Part shown: positions 11,441 to 23,110 of the stretch, one piece after another
Layout: every line of letters begins with the position of its first letter
How positions within the stretch are numbered: the first letter of the stretch is position 1
From: Circinella minor
Taxonomy: Eukaryota; Mucoromycota; Mucoromycetes; Mucorales; Lichtheimiaceae
DNA length: 64,000 nt
Reading direction: 5' to 3'
Assembly: GCA_016758965.1 (NCBI GenBank)
Contig: JAEPRB010000010.1
Span: 248,001-312,000 of the forward strand
The notes under the pieces: generated by a model
Databases searched by the model: none
What the model was told of the DNA's origin: nothing
The model's input: the letters and a program-made list of their open reading frames with translations, nothing else
Made by a program: the position numbers and the translations under genes

Positions 11441-12209
11441 CCTTGACTGAAAAGGAATCAATTATGCTTACTTTATAATTTATATATAATAATTTTTTTG
11501 ATCGTAAATGCGTTCTTAATATTTTTTACGTACGCAAAACGCTAAAAAGGCCTAAGATTAATGCTTTGAGCATCTTATTAAAAAGCAGAACGGTTACTAT
11601 TTAATTTGATGAAAGACTGTTTATAAAAAGAAAATAATGATATTTGATCATTGAAGCGAGAGAAAAGACATCGCTTTAATAAAATAGACAAATATATGAA
11701 TAAGGTGCATCCTGACTTAAACCGTCAAAATATGGGGTGGAATAAGAATTGACAAAAAAGTTGTCAGAAATGAAGCTATAAACTTTTTGAGCCGTAATAT
11801 ATGTTAATTGAAGTATTCTGAAGATAGATCAAATGGCTTGCGAAGCCATCAATAACTTTTACACAGGCCTTATTCTTAGTACTGAAAAAAAAAAGAAAAT
11901 GGAACTTTGAAATTACTGGGTTTTCACTGTATATAGTACTGTCATTTAGATATAGCTGTTACAGCCCGAAAAAAAGAACAAGAGCACGATAACCAGCAAG
12001 AAAAACAAAACCGAGTTTTTACAAGGAAAGGCCTTGGACAACATATCGTTGATATTTTTTTGAATAGATGACGGTTAAAGATGTATTCAGATTAATAAAC
12101 GTTACGTAGCAAAAAAAAAGTTCAAAAGCAGATACGTAGTATCAATTTTTTTTATTAAAAAATACATTTATCTTTCATATTGTGTTCAATATTTATATAA
12201 TAATAATAA
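11441..12209. other. Intergenic, no gene seen
   Basis: AT-rich DNA between the repeat and the 3' end of copy B. No supported coding potential or structured repeat. Confidence 0.5.
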
Positions 12210-15200
12210 CTATAAAGTGGCATTATTTTCAATGATTTCATCAATCTTTCTTTTCTTCAATATTTTTTTTGAACGATCTCCGATTCGGTTCAAGCATGAT
12301 GGTATTATAAGGGTATCTTTATGTTTGTCAACAATAGATTCAAACATCTCGGTATCTTCCTCTTCGTCATCTTCTTCTTCAACAGTACTAGGAGGGCCAT
12401 TCTTGACGATATCCATTGTATTTTTTACTACATACTATATTTCCATTGTATCAGTTAAAAAACAATTACTCGTCTGAAAACACTTGTTTTTTTCCCAACA
12501 CTGCATATTACTAACCTTCAAAATAAACACATGTTTTAAAAAGCGTATATACGTTTTGGCAAATCTTTCAAATTCGCAGGGGATAGTAATTTCTTTCAAT
12601 TCTCGTACACGACAAACGTACCCACAGGGAGCATCCATGATTAAGCCGGTCATGCGAAGATCTACATATATATAGACAGTCAGTAAAACATCTTCATGCT
12701 TCAAGTGGCAGCTATATAAAATTGTAAAAATGAATGCACTTACGGGTATGAGAAAACCCAACTGTTCTAACGGCACGTATTGATTTACGATCATTATCGA
12801 GGTGACACCCAATTTTTAGTAGCATATCTTTTAGATTTTTTGGGAGCTTCAAATATCGTTCACTAAGTTCTTTCACACCACAACCAGCCTCATCACTATA
12901 TCCTTGTTCAGCAGCAGCAAATTCAATCATATTTTTTGAAATTATCAAATCAGGTTTAGCACCAAGAACTTTTTGTTTAATTGAGCCATCGATGGCATTA
13001 CGCTCCTCATTGTGTCTGGACGATGACGATGATGACAGTTGATCGCTTCTAGAAAAAGATATAGATGTATACGCTGTGAGCTTGCAATTTTAAAATAAGG
13101 TTTCCCCATCACTATCCCCCTATTATTAATATACGTATATACCTAAAAACATCAGCTTTCAAATCGTCGAAAGAATCATCAATCGCCCTCCATAATCGCA
13201 TCACATCTCGTTCTTTTCCATTCCTTCCAATTCGGTTTATGGTATCCCATCTGTAACCCGCAATAACATTTAATACTGTTCGCTTGGCACAATCCGCATC
13301 GAATTCCCTCACCGGATCAAATCGGCTTTCATCTGCAATTTTCCATGCGTCGTCGAGATTATTCTAATGAAACGTATCATAATATGAATAACTCATTGAT
13401 GTCTTTTTGATAGTATATATATATATTTATATGTACCACATTTTTGAATTTATTGAAAAAATCAGTTAATTCCTGGGGAAGTGTAGGAAGAGGAACAAAA
13501 CTTTTATTTTCTATCTCTCTTAATTGAGCTTGTGTGAAGACCTTCTGCCAGCGCTTATCTGCCAAGTTCAATATAAAGGAATGCGCGGCGCTAAAAACAT
13601 AAGAACCACAAGATCAGTAATCCATAACATGAATACATCCACCAAAAATGGCCACACTTACTGTTCATATTTAAGACCCTTGGCATATTCATATATTATG
13701 TCTTCTACAAATACATCACCAAGTTTCCATTTACTATCATTATCCATCGACCGGTACTTTTCTTCAAAGGATTCCCACTGTTCCATCGATAATAAATCCT
13801 ATACATTGTTGAAAATTAGGAACAAAAATGTCACAAATCATAAAAATATAAATAACAAAAGTTTGTTCAAAACAAAAATTTACAAGACCGGCGGGACTAC
13901 TTGAGTCCGAGGAACAACTTGGTTTCGAATTCTTTCGGTCAGTGGATGAAGAAGTTTTTGAATGACTTTTAACATCAGTTGAAATGGATGGGGGCGAGAA
14001 ACGCTATAAGATTAAGAAATAACTTAGAAAAAAAAAGACATCATAAAAAAAGACACGATAAAAAAAATAAAGAGAACCATTATACCTCTAATAATTCTTG
14101 CAGTATAACGTCCCATGATGGTTGTTGCTTGTTAAAATCCTTATCAAAAGTAAAATAAAGGGTTACAATTGTCATAATTTGTTGATTTTGATTAAAAACT
14201 ACAGGATCTTGCATTAATTACCACCAAAGGAGGCAATCTTTCCAGATTCGAGAGAATAATTTTTCATAATGAGGGAATAGATTTTCATAGGCCGGATTGC
14301 ATTTTTTCGTATTTGAGGGGATTTCAATGCCTTCACATGTATCATCAATTACTGTACAATTATCATCACAATATTAAGACCCTCTTTCACATATACTTAA
14401 TCAGCTACCAAAAATGTAACTAAATTCACCACGAACAATACAATACCTCAATGACATTGGGTCACTGAGAGAACTCAACGCATATTTCCACTCAGATGTT
14501 TCTCCTGCCCAGGATTTTGTCAAAAGACTCCACTCTCCCTCTACAGCAGAGTAAGTAGTTTTCTAAACTCTTCATACGATTCTACTTTCTATTTTACCTT
14601 CATTTTACCCTTTACTCCCTTCTCCTCTTCTTTTTTTTATTCTCTTTCCCATTGTTTCCTTTATTCTACTGGTCAGTTCTACTGATAATACTACTTAACA
14701 TCGCCCACATATACGATGGATCTTTACGTTCAACGTTCTCTCTCAATCTTGTCCCTGCTTATAGCGAAGAGTTTTCATTTACTTTTTCATTTTTGGAAGG
14801 GAGTTTTTCCTATTTGAGCATTTCCAATTTTGTTGCTGGGTTACTAGTTTTTTCGTATATGGACATACACTTTTTATTTTTGAGTCTATAGAATTTCGCA
14901 ATCGAGTAAATGTAATTTTCGTAAACGATTATATTATAGTTCGTGACCGGCAATACTAGTTGCTTGTATTCTTCATAGATTTTGTACGTCCATATACAAA
15001 AAAAACTACTTAAAATCAATCCGCTCAAATACGAAAAAATGCAATCCCGCCTACGTCCCTCCTGTGGCAATTAACGCAAAGATCCTCTATAAAGTCTTTA
15101 AAAACAGAAACAAAAAAGAGACCGAGAGAGCATATTGCTTACCTGTACTTCAAATTCCTCTATCATCTTCTTAAATAAGAAATTCCAAGTTGCCTTGACA

Positions 15201-15420
15201 TCAACACTGTTGCTATGGGTTACAATAAACTGCGGATCATAAAGGTGGAAGCCTTTCAAAGACACGGTATTTTTTTCAGATTCAAGATATTTGCTAAATA
15301 CTATACAAAGATATTAATACAATAAATACAAAACATTTTTTTTGGATAATGTACAGTGTCTAAATTACCTTCTTTAAATTGGGACCAAAGTTGGTCATTC
15401 ACAGAAATCTTGGAAGACAT
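12210..15420 (-). pseudogene. Lineage-specific protein (copy B), 11 exons, one in-frame stop
   Basis: Exons are 15369-15420, 15143-15300, 14430-14562, 14086-14351, 13884-14003, 13662-13798, 13437-13590, 13143-13363, 12744-13048, 12516-12661 and 12210-12434. All phases join, giving about 638 codons. It starts MSSKISVNDQLWSQFKE. Landmarks are KWKLGDVFVEDIIYEYAK, HSFILNLADKRW, KPDLIISKNMIEFAAAEQGY, KELSERYLKLPKNLKD, DAPCGYVCRV and a basic C-terminus KKILKKRKIDEIIENN. This exon pattern matches a large uncharacterised family I associate with Mucoromycota genomes; no catalytic domain is evident. Codon 159 is TAA (14218-14220), and clear coding continues on both sides with no splice path around it. 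It may therefore be a recent pseudogene, unless the base is an error or a rare variant. The third-exon donor (GTGAAT) is weak. Confidence 0.72.
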
Positions 15421-15904
15421 GTAAGTTTTTCAACCGCCATGACACTAAAAACTCGATGTACGATATAAGTCGGGATATAAAATAGAGTAATAGGATATAT
15501 TAATATTATAACAGATATTTATATTTCTACGTAACAATTATATTTCTTGGTAAATATATTTGATTAACTTATCGCTTATAAGAAGATCTTGTATCATGGC
15601 AGTGTATAAAGTTATCTTGTTATTTGGCTTTGTTATAAGGATTTCTTATGAACGGGAAACACGAAAAATATGTACAATTAAAAACGTGCACATTTGGGTT
15701 TCACGGCTCAACCGTAGACCTGACGCACCTTCCCATACAATATGTCAAAGCATTTTTTTAAAAACTAATACAAGCACCTATTATGGTAATATGATAACCA
15801 TGTCTGTTGGTGGGTCACGGCCTTCAGAAGTATGATAATCCATATACATGACATCATTTATTAACCCTCGATACAGGATTTTTCCTAATGATTGGGCTTT
15901 TTTT

Positions 15905-17310
15905 CTCAGGATGGTTCATTTTGGCGTTGAGGGACTTTTTTGGTTGACGGTGTAATTTTCATGATTGGCAGAATTACAAATTTCATGGCGGCTAAAAACT
16001 GTTATTCTATCCCTTATATTAAAAGCATATTTTCTACTTTCTAATAGCACAGAAGGTATTTTCACTTTTGTAACTTAAGGAAATTCGAAGCACAGAACTT
16101 ATAAAATATACAATAACAATATTATATATCAGATTTTTCAAGAACATTACGTACACGGAGCAGGACAAGACTAAAACGTCGAAAATTGATTTCATTCCAC
16201 TTTTATTAAGAAAATAGTGGAATGGAATAGAATCTCTTATGCAAAATATATTACGTAGAAGGGACATAACATAATAGTACAAGCCAAAGTCAGGCACAGA
16301 ACTTATAAAAAATTTATAGTGGACAATACATTCCATCCCACTTTTGTTGAATAAATAGTGGAATGGAATCAATAATATTGGAATGGAATCTATTATCGGC
16401 GTTTTATATTGCCTTGTCTTGTCCTGTCTCGTTTACGTAATGCTCTTGAAGAATCTAATATATAATATTGTTATTATGTATTTTTTTTAAGTTCTGTGCT
16501 TGGATTTGATTTGTATTATTATTGAGATAAATACGAGTAGTAAAAATAGAAGGATGGGGCTAAAGCAAATATAGTTGAGAATCTGTTTATTCCTGAAATT
16601 AAATATATAACTACTCTTTTACGTATATCTTTTCTAAATTATATAACGATTTTATTTTATCCGATCATGGCTAAACTATGTTTTATACGAATGGATGAGA
16701 GGGCCTATTATATTTGTTCTATTATTAATATTAATTCTAGATCATTCTCTGAAACCGTTTATGACAGTTGTTACTAATCTCATTCTTTCTTTGATGTTCC
16801 TTTATATCCGGATTAATAATAAGAGCGAATCAAAATAAATAATACGTAGTGTTTAATTGGTTATATCTTTTATCCTTGACGGAATGATGTTTGACCGTTT
16901 ATTCATGAATGGATGGAATATATGTGTTATTATGGTGTTTTACCACAATTATGCTATATTTTTTTCTTATGTACTTTTCTAATATAAGTTGCATAAGAGA
17001 CTCTATTCCATTACATTTTTGTTGAGAAGATAATGGAATGGAGTCAATCATCTGCGTTTTATATTGCCTTGTAGGTATTATCTTCTCCCATGTAATATTT
17101 TTAAAGAATCTGATATATACTGTTATTATGTACTTTTCTTAAAAGTTCTGTGCTTTGAATTTGCTTATAAAAATGAAACCACCTTCTGTGCTGCTAGAAA
17201 GTAGAAAATATGCTTTTAATAAGGGATACTGTAGAATAACAGTTTCTAACCGCCATGAAATTTGTCAACCTAAAAAGTCCCTCAATGCCAAAATGAAAAA
17301 AGGCCCCAAG
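15905..17310. repeat. Composite inverted/direct repeat cluster
   Basis: The segment at about 15914-16240 recurs inverted at about 16980-17310. Shared strings include CATTTTGGCRTTGAGGGACT, AAATTTCATGGCGG, AAAAGCATATTTTCTACTTT and AGCACAGAAC. A third copy of part of it lies at about 16330-16520 in the orientation of the second. Sub-modules such as ATAGTGGAATGGAAT and GCGTTTTATATTGCCTTGT repeat within. ORFs here are by-products of the repeat. It may be a fold-back element, or nested MITEs without preserved ends. Confidence 0.7.
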
Positions 17311-17412
17311 CTAAAAGGTCTATTTCGGAGTACAGAACACCGCCATATGTTCTAAAACCTGCAGGTTTTTTATTTATTATTTTTATTATTATTTAATTTG
17401 TTCTTTTTATCA

Positions 17413-17780
17413 AATGGATGTGGAATAACTATGCGGTACGCCGTCTAGTCCCTCAGCGTCCATTTGCGTTTTCTTCTTTAAAAGGACCGCTGCTTCAGAT
17501 ACGTCCGTTGCATTGTCCAAGTGATGGACGTGGAATAACTATGCGGTACGCCGTCTAGTCCCTCAGCATTCATTTGCGATCTTTTTTTCTTTACAAGGAC
17601 TGCTGCATTGTCCGAGTGATGGACGTGGAATAACTATGCGGTACGCCGTCTAGTCCCTCAGCGTTCATTTGCGATCTTTTTTTCTTTACAAGGACTGCTG
17701 CATTGTCCGAGTGATGGACGTGGAATAACTATGCGGTACGCCGTCTAGTCCCTCAGCGTTCATTTGCGATCTTTTTTCAA
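17413..17780. repeat. Four-copy minisatellite with a conserved 37-bp core
   Basis: Units start near 17421, 17531, 17626 and 17721, so the spacings are 110, 95 and 95 bp. All four share the core TGGAATAACTATGCGGTACG continuing CCGTCTAGTCCCTCAGC without change, and most of the rest (CATTTGCGAT, a T-rich run, ACAAGGACTGCTGCATTGTC). The core is much more GC-rich than its surroundings. Units 2-4 are nearly identical; unit 1 carries a 15-bp longer spacer. Confidence 0.9.
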
Positions 17781-19681
17781 TTAACATTCGGACGACGAAA
17801 GTATCATTATAAGTATTGTTGAAGAACACAACCTGGCAAGTAGTAGTTACTACTAAAGTATATCAATTTAGGTAGTAAGGTTTAAAATGGTATAATCTTT
17901 ACTAGCACACATATTCGATTACTGAACAGCCTTGATTTTGATAGTAACTGTTCATACTGTGTGTCTAGAATTATTGGATGTGTATACCCTAGAAAGATAA
18001 CGTACTAACTCAGTGTTCATGCGCCTGACTAACGAAGGAACTACATTAAAAGTAAATAATAGAAAACATGAAAGAAGGAAACATGAGCGTAGCAGGATTA
18101 TTATTCATAGGTTGAAAAAACTGATCTGTGTGTTGTTTATATAATTGTACCGTCATTATTTCGCTTTTTTTATACCTATCCAATACTTATCTTTTATATA
18201 TTCGGTTTTCATATTGGTGATAGCAGAATCCCCAAGGAGTAACCTGAGCAGGGAGCTCATGATTCAAGATTTTTGCACCGTTATTATTATTCAGATTGGG
18301 TCACAAGTGGTATTCAACGAGGAAAATTGCTACAATAGAGCTACTAAATGTAGTAATTCAGTAGTAAGATTGGACTCTTTCAAGTTCTCTTGATCCTTGA
18401 AAGGGAGCGAATCGTTCAGCAACCTCATTCTTATTTCTTTGTTTTTTTGAAGAACCTAATGGAGTGGTAAGTTATAATCTATATACAGTAATACGCACAG
18501 TACATTATGGACAAAAGTTGATCCGTTAATCATGAGATACTATGAAATGAGGAATCTTTTGTTTTTCATAAACGTTGTCAAACGCCTATAATATAACAAC
18601 CATCATTGGTCTCCCTCAGAGAATTGTGCCCTTTGTGATAAGAATTACCAATGTAGGTAATGTGACAAGGATAAAACTTCGGTTAGTATAAGCTTGGTTG
18701 GCAGGTAATAAATAGGTGGTTATTTTATGATGATCAGTGCCTGACATTTCATAACCCTAACAGTTTGTTTAATTTAAAGCATATGCAATATATAGCAAGG
18801 CATGAAGGAAATAGGCTTTTTCAGCACTTAATTTGCATATCGATGTTGTTGGTAATAATTTCCCGGAAAGAAAAAGGTTTGTTATCCCCAAACATCACAG
18901 CGAACAACACTCATTTAATATGTTATTTTTAAATTCGTTATAACTATACCTTTTCTTGTAATTCAAAACTCGTTATTGATACTAATCTTTTCTTTTAAAA
19001 TTTATACATAGCCTAGCGTAGAATGTTGGGGAGGTGTTTATATGATGAAAGAGGTCTAACGGCAGAGAGAAAACGCTATTTACAATGATTATACTAATGT
19101 TAAGAGATATGAAGGAGATGGAGAGGCAATAGGAAAGAAATTGAATATGCCAGAGAACCGGTGTAGTGATTGATGATGTTTGTAAGAGAAAATAGTGACC
19201 ATAAAAGAATACTTTGAGACTGGTAAAATGTCTTTTAAATCTATATAATAAGACTGACTTTTTGTTTACTTTTCGATTGAACGGTTTTTGACTAAATATT
19301 TATCCTTTCTGTGCATAAAAGATTGATTCTGGGTAAAAATTCTTAATGTCTTATTATAACGATAGAGTTTTGGGGTCCAAAACAGATTAAGCAGGGAAAT
19401 ATCGTTAATTCATTTATAGACTAGAGATGAAGACTTATAAGTACATATGTTATAATCAACTTTTCATTTTATTGGAGCGGAAATCAAAGAAATAAATATA
19501 AAAGAAAATAATACGTGATAAGACAAAAAAATAAAGAAAAGGGAAAGGGTAGGGAGGGAGCATATGTGCTTATAGGTATTATCAGAAAACACATAGTGGG
19601 TCACGCCCGGTTCACCTGAGTTTTTGGTCCGGTCACTAAAAATTCGTGACCGATTTAAAGTACCCAGATTGGTGGTCCACG
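17781..19681. other. Long gene-poor interval
   Basis: No supported gene. A plus-strand frame at 18145-18393 and a minus-strand frame at 19464-19697 have no family features; the latter abuts the left end of the MULE. Confidence 0.5.
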
Positions 19682-22600
19682 AAAAATCGTGCACCACCCC
19701 CCCTATCGTGCACCATAGGAAAACGAGTCACAGCAGATAATAGTGCACGATGACACATTGCTCCATTGAATTTATACATTATAACCATTTTATTCATAAA
19801 ATAGTATAAATAACTAAAGAAAATGTGTGCACATTATATCATAATACCATTTAATACATGTCCAATGCTTCTTATATACCATATACAAATATAATTTATT
19901 TATTTTTAACATTTTTCATAAAAAGCTAATACGGGATTGACTATTTTCGAGAAAATACCAGGAAATTGTTCAGCATTTTCACTAAAAACTTTGATTCCTG
20001 GTTTTTTCATGTTATCCATACGTGCAATAAAAGGTCCGTTTGGTGTTTCTATGACTGTTGTCGTCGTAAAATGGTAGCCGTTTCTTTCTGTCGATGATAT
20101 CAAAGCATTGAGACGATAATTGTTGAATTGTAATATCGTCATGTTGTAAGGAAATGGTATGTTTCCGTATTTTTCATCCCAACTGAACATATTATCACGG
20201 ATAATAAGGAAAGGTGGAAGATCGTGTATTGGAAGATAGTAGGTTATCGCGGATTCTTGGCAGTAGAAGCACCTAGCATTATCTTTTTGACGATGTATGA
20301 ATTTGGAAAAATATCTAGTGAAATTTTCTGGAGGACCATTTGGAATATTTTCAGCAACGAGGGTGGAAGGATTGAATTCAATTACAGGATTATATGCCGA
20401 AAAATGATCAGATGAGCTATCAAGAAAACACATATGTTCATGATCATGGTGACACTGGTTAATGCATACTCTTCTAATTATGAAACGATCTTTAAATTGT
20501 TGTGAGCAATGTTTGATATAATCGATGGCAAGTTCACAAACGTCATGCATTCGACCGCGATGAAAGTTTGTGAGTTTTTGAAAAATAAATGCTCTCATTC
20601 GATTAGAAGCATCGCGTCTACGTTCAGTATGTGTCATTTCAAATGTTGTTCTGAGCATGTTATCGTATATATTGTCAGGATTAAGATTTGTTATGTTAAT
20701 ACGTGGCAAAAGACAATGCCACAGTGTTTCCATAAATGCATCGATAGAACACGACATATTCACGTTTGAATTCAAGATCAAGCTGTATCCAGTAGATGGC
20801 TGAATTGGGTCAATTTTACGTTTTTTTGGTAGATGATTGATGGTAGTGTTATCAATGTTGTTTACTTTTTCAATAGTAGATGAAGTGATACTTCCTGACA
20901 TTGAGTTTGTATTTGTGCCATAATCAAAACATTCATCATCATCGATATCAACATAGTCAGATGGGCTTTGAGGCTGTAGTGATGCTTGACGGGAAGATGT
21001 TTCTTGAAGTTCGTCTAATTGGATCAACAAACTGGTATCATAATCCTCTATTTCTTCAATACGCTCTAGTTCTTTTTGAATGGTAGGATCATCAACTTCC
21101 AGAGCTGGTAGCTCGTTTTCATTCATCAACGCGAATCCTTGAGAATCACAACATACAATATCTTTTACATCGTCCTCTGTCAAATAATCTCGCTGATCAC
21201 TAACTTTACTGTCATCTACACGTAGTTGCTTTGGTGTGTTTTTTTGCTTTGCGTGTTCCTGTTTTTGTAGTTCCTTTTCATCAGCAAAGATCGCATCCGT
21301 ATTGTCAGGTGCACGACCATCATTTTCGGCATAGCTTTTTGTTCCTATTCTTTGTGGTTTTCGTAATTTTTGCTGCCGATTATAGGTCGTCAGCATGCCA
21401 TATTCATAAAACTGTGACAGGTCATCTTGATCACTTTTAGCTAGTTTTAATGCTCGGCGTAATGTTGATCCAAGTGGCTGACCCCCCTTGATCAATGTGT
21501 TGAAAACTCGATGAAAACTTTCTATCGCATTACTCGTGCGACAAACATGAAAACGTAAACTATGCTTCATAATAGATCCATTCACAAATATCATACTTCG
21601 AACATCGGGTTGAAGCTACCATAGAAGCCATTTACGAGTGTCTGGGAATTCGGATACAATATTGTTGCACGTAGCATTAAATTCCGTGTCATCAACAGTA
21701 GTGCGCAACTTGACAGTAAGCTCCAAAAAAGTAGTGCGTTTATCAACAGGTACGACAGCGTGAATACTACTGATGCGTTGCACCGATTGCATCCAATGAA
21801 TGTAGCAACCCTTCAAGTATTTAAGGCCATCGGTCATACCACAAGAATATATGTTATATGCTGACAAATATCCATTCTTCTGTGACAGCGAGAAATCCAC
21901 GACCATCCCCATAAAGTTATCTGATGAAGTAAAGTCGATTTTGTATAACGAAAAGAATGCCAGAAAGTATTCATGAAAATGTTCTTTTTTTAATCCCCCA
22001 ATAACAGCTTGAAATATCAATGAATGTTTTCGTATTTCAGGAAAATACAAAACAGTTGAACATAAATATCGATCCTTTGGAAATGCTTTATAAGTTACAT
22101 CCGTTATGCAGGGAAATGCTTTGAAGTTGACATATTTAGGCATTAATGGTGCCCTGAAAGTGATGATAAAGGAATGAGAAGTAATGTTTGCCGATGTAAT
22201 ATAATCCGGATATTCATTTTCAAGTTCTTCGAATTTGCTAAACATGTCTTTATCATCTGTAGATGATTCTTTTGTGTTTTTTCCACGTTTCCGAATTTCA
22301 TAGTTAACTCGATCCAAATTACCTAGTACAGGATTGATGCTGCGTACAGAGTTTGCTATCGTTCCTTCCTTGTCTAAAATTCCACTAACTAATCCTTTGG
22401 CTTTTCGTTGAGGTAATGGAGCTCTTTCATATCCCACGGGTTCCTCATCATGTTGCTTGTAATTATCCAAATATTGATCAAGTTTCTGTTGCTGTTTGTT
22501 GCTAAGATGCTTGTCAAGATAGTGGGGTGGGTTTTCTTGGTGATCATCATCATTATCCATCTGATTGTGATTATGTTCTCCAAAATGAACAAGTGTACAA

Positions 22601-23110
22601 ACGTTGATTTCAAAATAAAAAAATGCATGTGCTCTACAAGTTCTATCATGGTACAGAGAACCACTACAACCAGGACATCCAGCGTTTATTTGATTTTTTA
22701 CAGCAGCTTCAGTTATTCGAGGTCGACGTTGAAACATAAAAAAAGGAAAATTTTCGTCTTTACACACAATAAATCCATTGCATGTCTTTTTGTAACGTCT
22801 GCAATTACCTCCTGCCATTCCTCGCATTCGACGATTACTATGCATGCTACGCATTGCCCAACCAATGTCAAGTGAAAAGCGATCATATCTATCTTTTTCG
22901 ACGTTGAAGTGAGCCGGGGCTGTTTCTGAATATCTCCCATTTGGGTATCTTTTATTGAAGAAAGTAACAATGTTGTTTTCAGTAGACATTTTATTAATTA
23001 AAAAAAAAAGTGCACGATGCGTTTCTTCAGGGAACATTCCAGTGCACTATTAATTAATATTTGTGGCTTGTTGGTGCACGATAGCCTAATTAGGGTGGTG
23101 CACGATTTTT
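19682..23110 (-). mobile_element. Mutator-like DNA transposon with GTGCAC-rich terminal inverted repeats
   Basis: Left end AAAAATCGTGCACCACCC (19682 on) and right end GGGTGGTGCACGATTTTT (to about 23110) are inverted copies. Both end regions carry further copies of the same motif (ATCGTGCACCA at about 19704, AGTGCACGATG at about 19742 and 23009, GTGCACGATAG at about 23073). These look like transposase-binding sites. The internal transposase gene (minus strand) fills most of the 3.4 kb. No convincing 8-11-bp target duplication is seen. The right end sits inside a coding exon of another gene. Confidence 0.78.
19906..22989 (-). pseudogene. MULE transposase: GCM/WRKY-type zinc domain + DDE + USP-like cysteine protease domain
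   Basis: One frame of 1028 codons, start MSTENNIVTFFNKR, is interrupted once by TAG at 21616-21618 (codon 458). At residues about 70-141, Cys and His are spaced as in WRKY-GCM1 zinc domains: CNGFIVC, CPGCSG, C, then HFGEHNH. The MULE DDE domain has Asp in ITDVTYK (about 297), Asp in GMVVDFS (about 365), a CYIH motif and Glu in SNAIESFHRVF (about 490), the last beyond the stop. A Lys/Glu/Asp-rich linker leads to a C-terminal region with a Cys box NVNMSCSIDAFMETLW (Cys about 747), CHHDHEHMC, CFYC, LPPFLIIRD, then NGYHFTT (His about 973) and ARMDN (Asp about 992). That order matches papain-like deubiquitinases of USP type. The protease role is inferred. The stop could derive from CAG or TGG. No intron is needed. 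Confidence 0.72.

Noticed and set aside
14130..14222. Possible intron removing the in-frame TAA of copy B (GGTG|GTAATT donor)
   Set aside because: None of the downstream AG sites gives the required phase, and the would-be intron itself translates as conserved-looking protein.
17413..17780. CRISPR-like array of repeats and spacers
   Set aside because: Spacers are almost identical to each other, units are 95-110 bp and there are no cas genes; it is a eukaryotic minisatellite.
22389..22970. Several ORFs of 85-141 codons overlapping the MULE1 transposase
   Set aside because: They are antisense or shifted shadows of the GCM-domain coding region.
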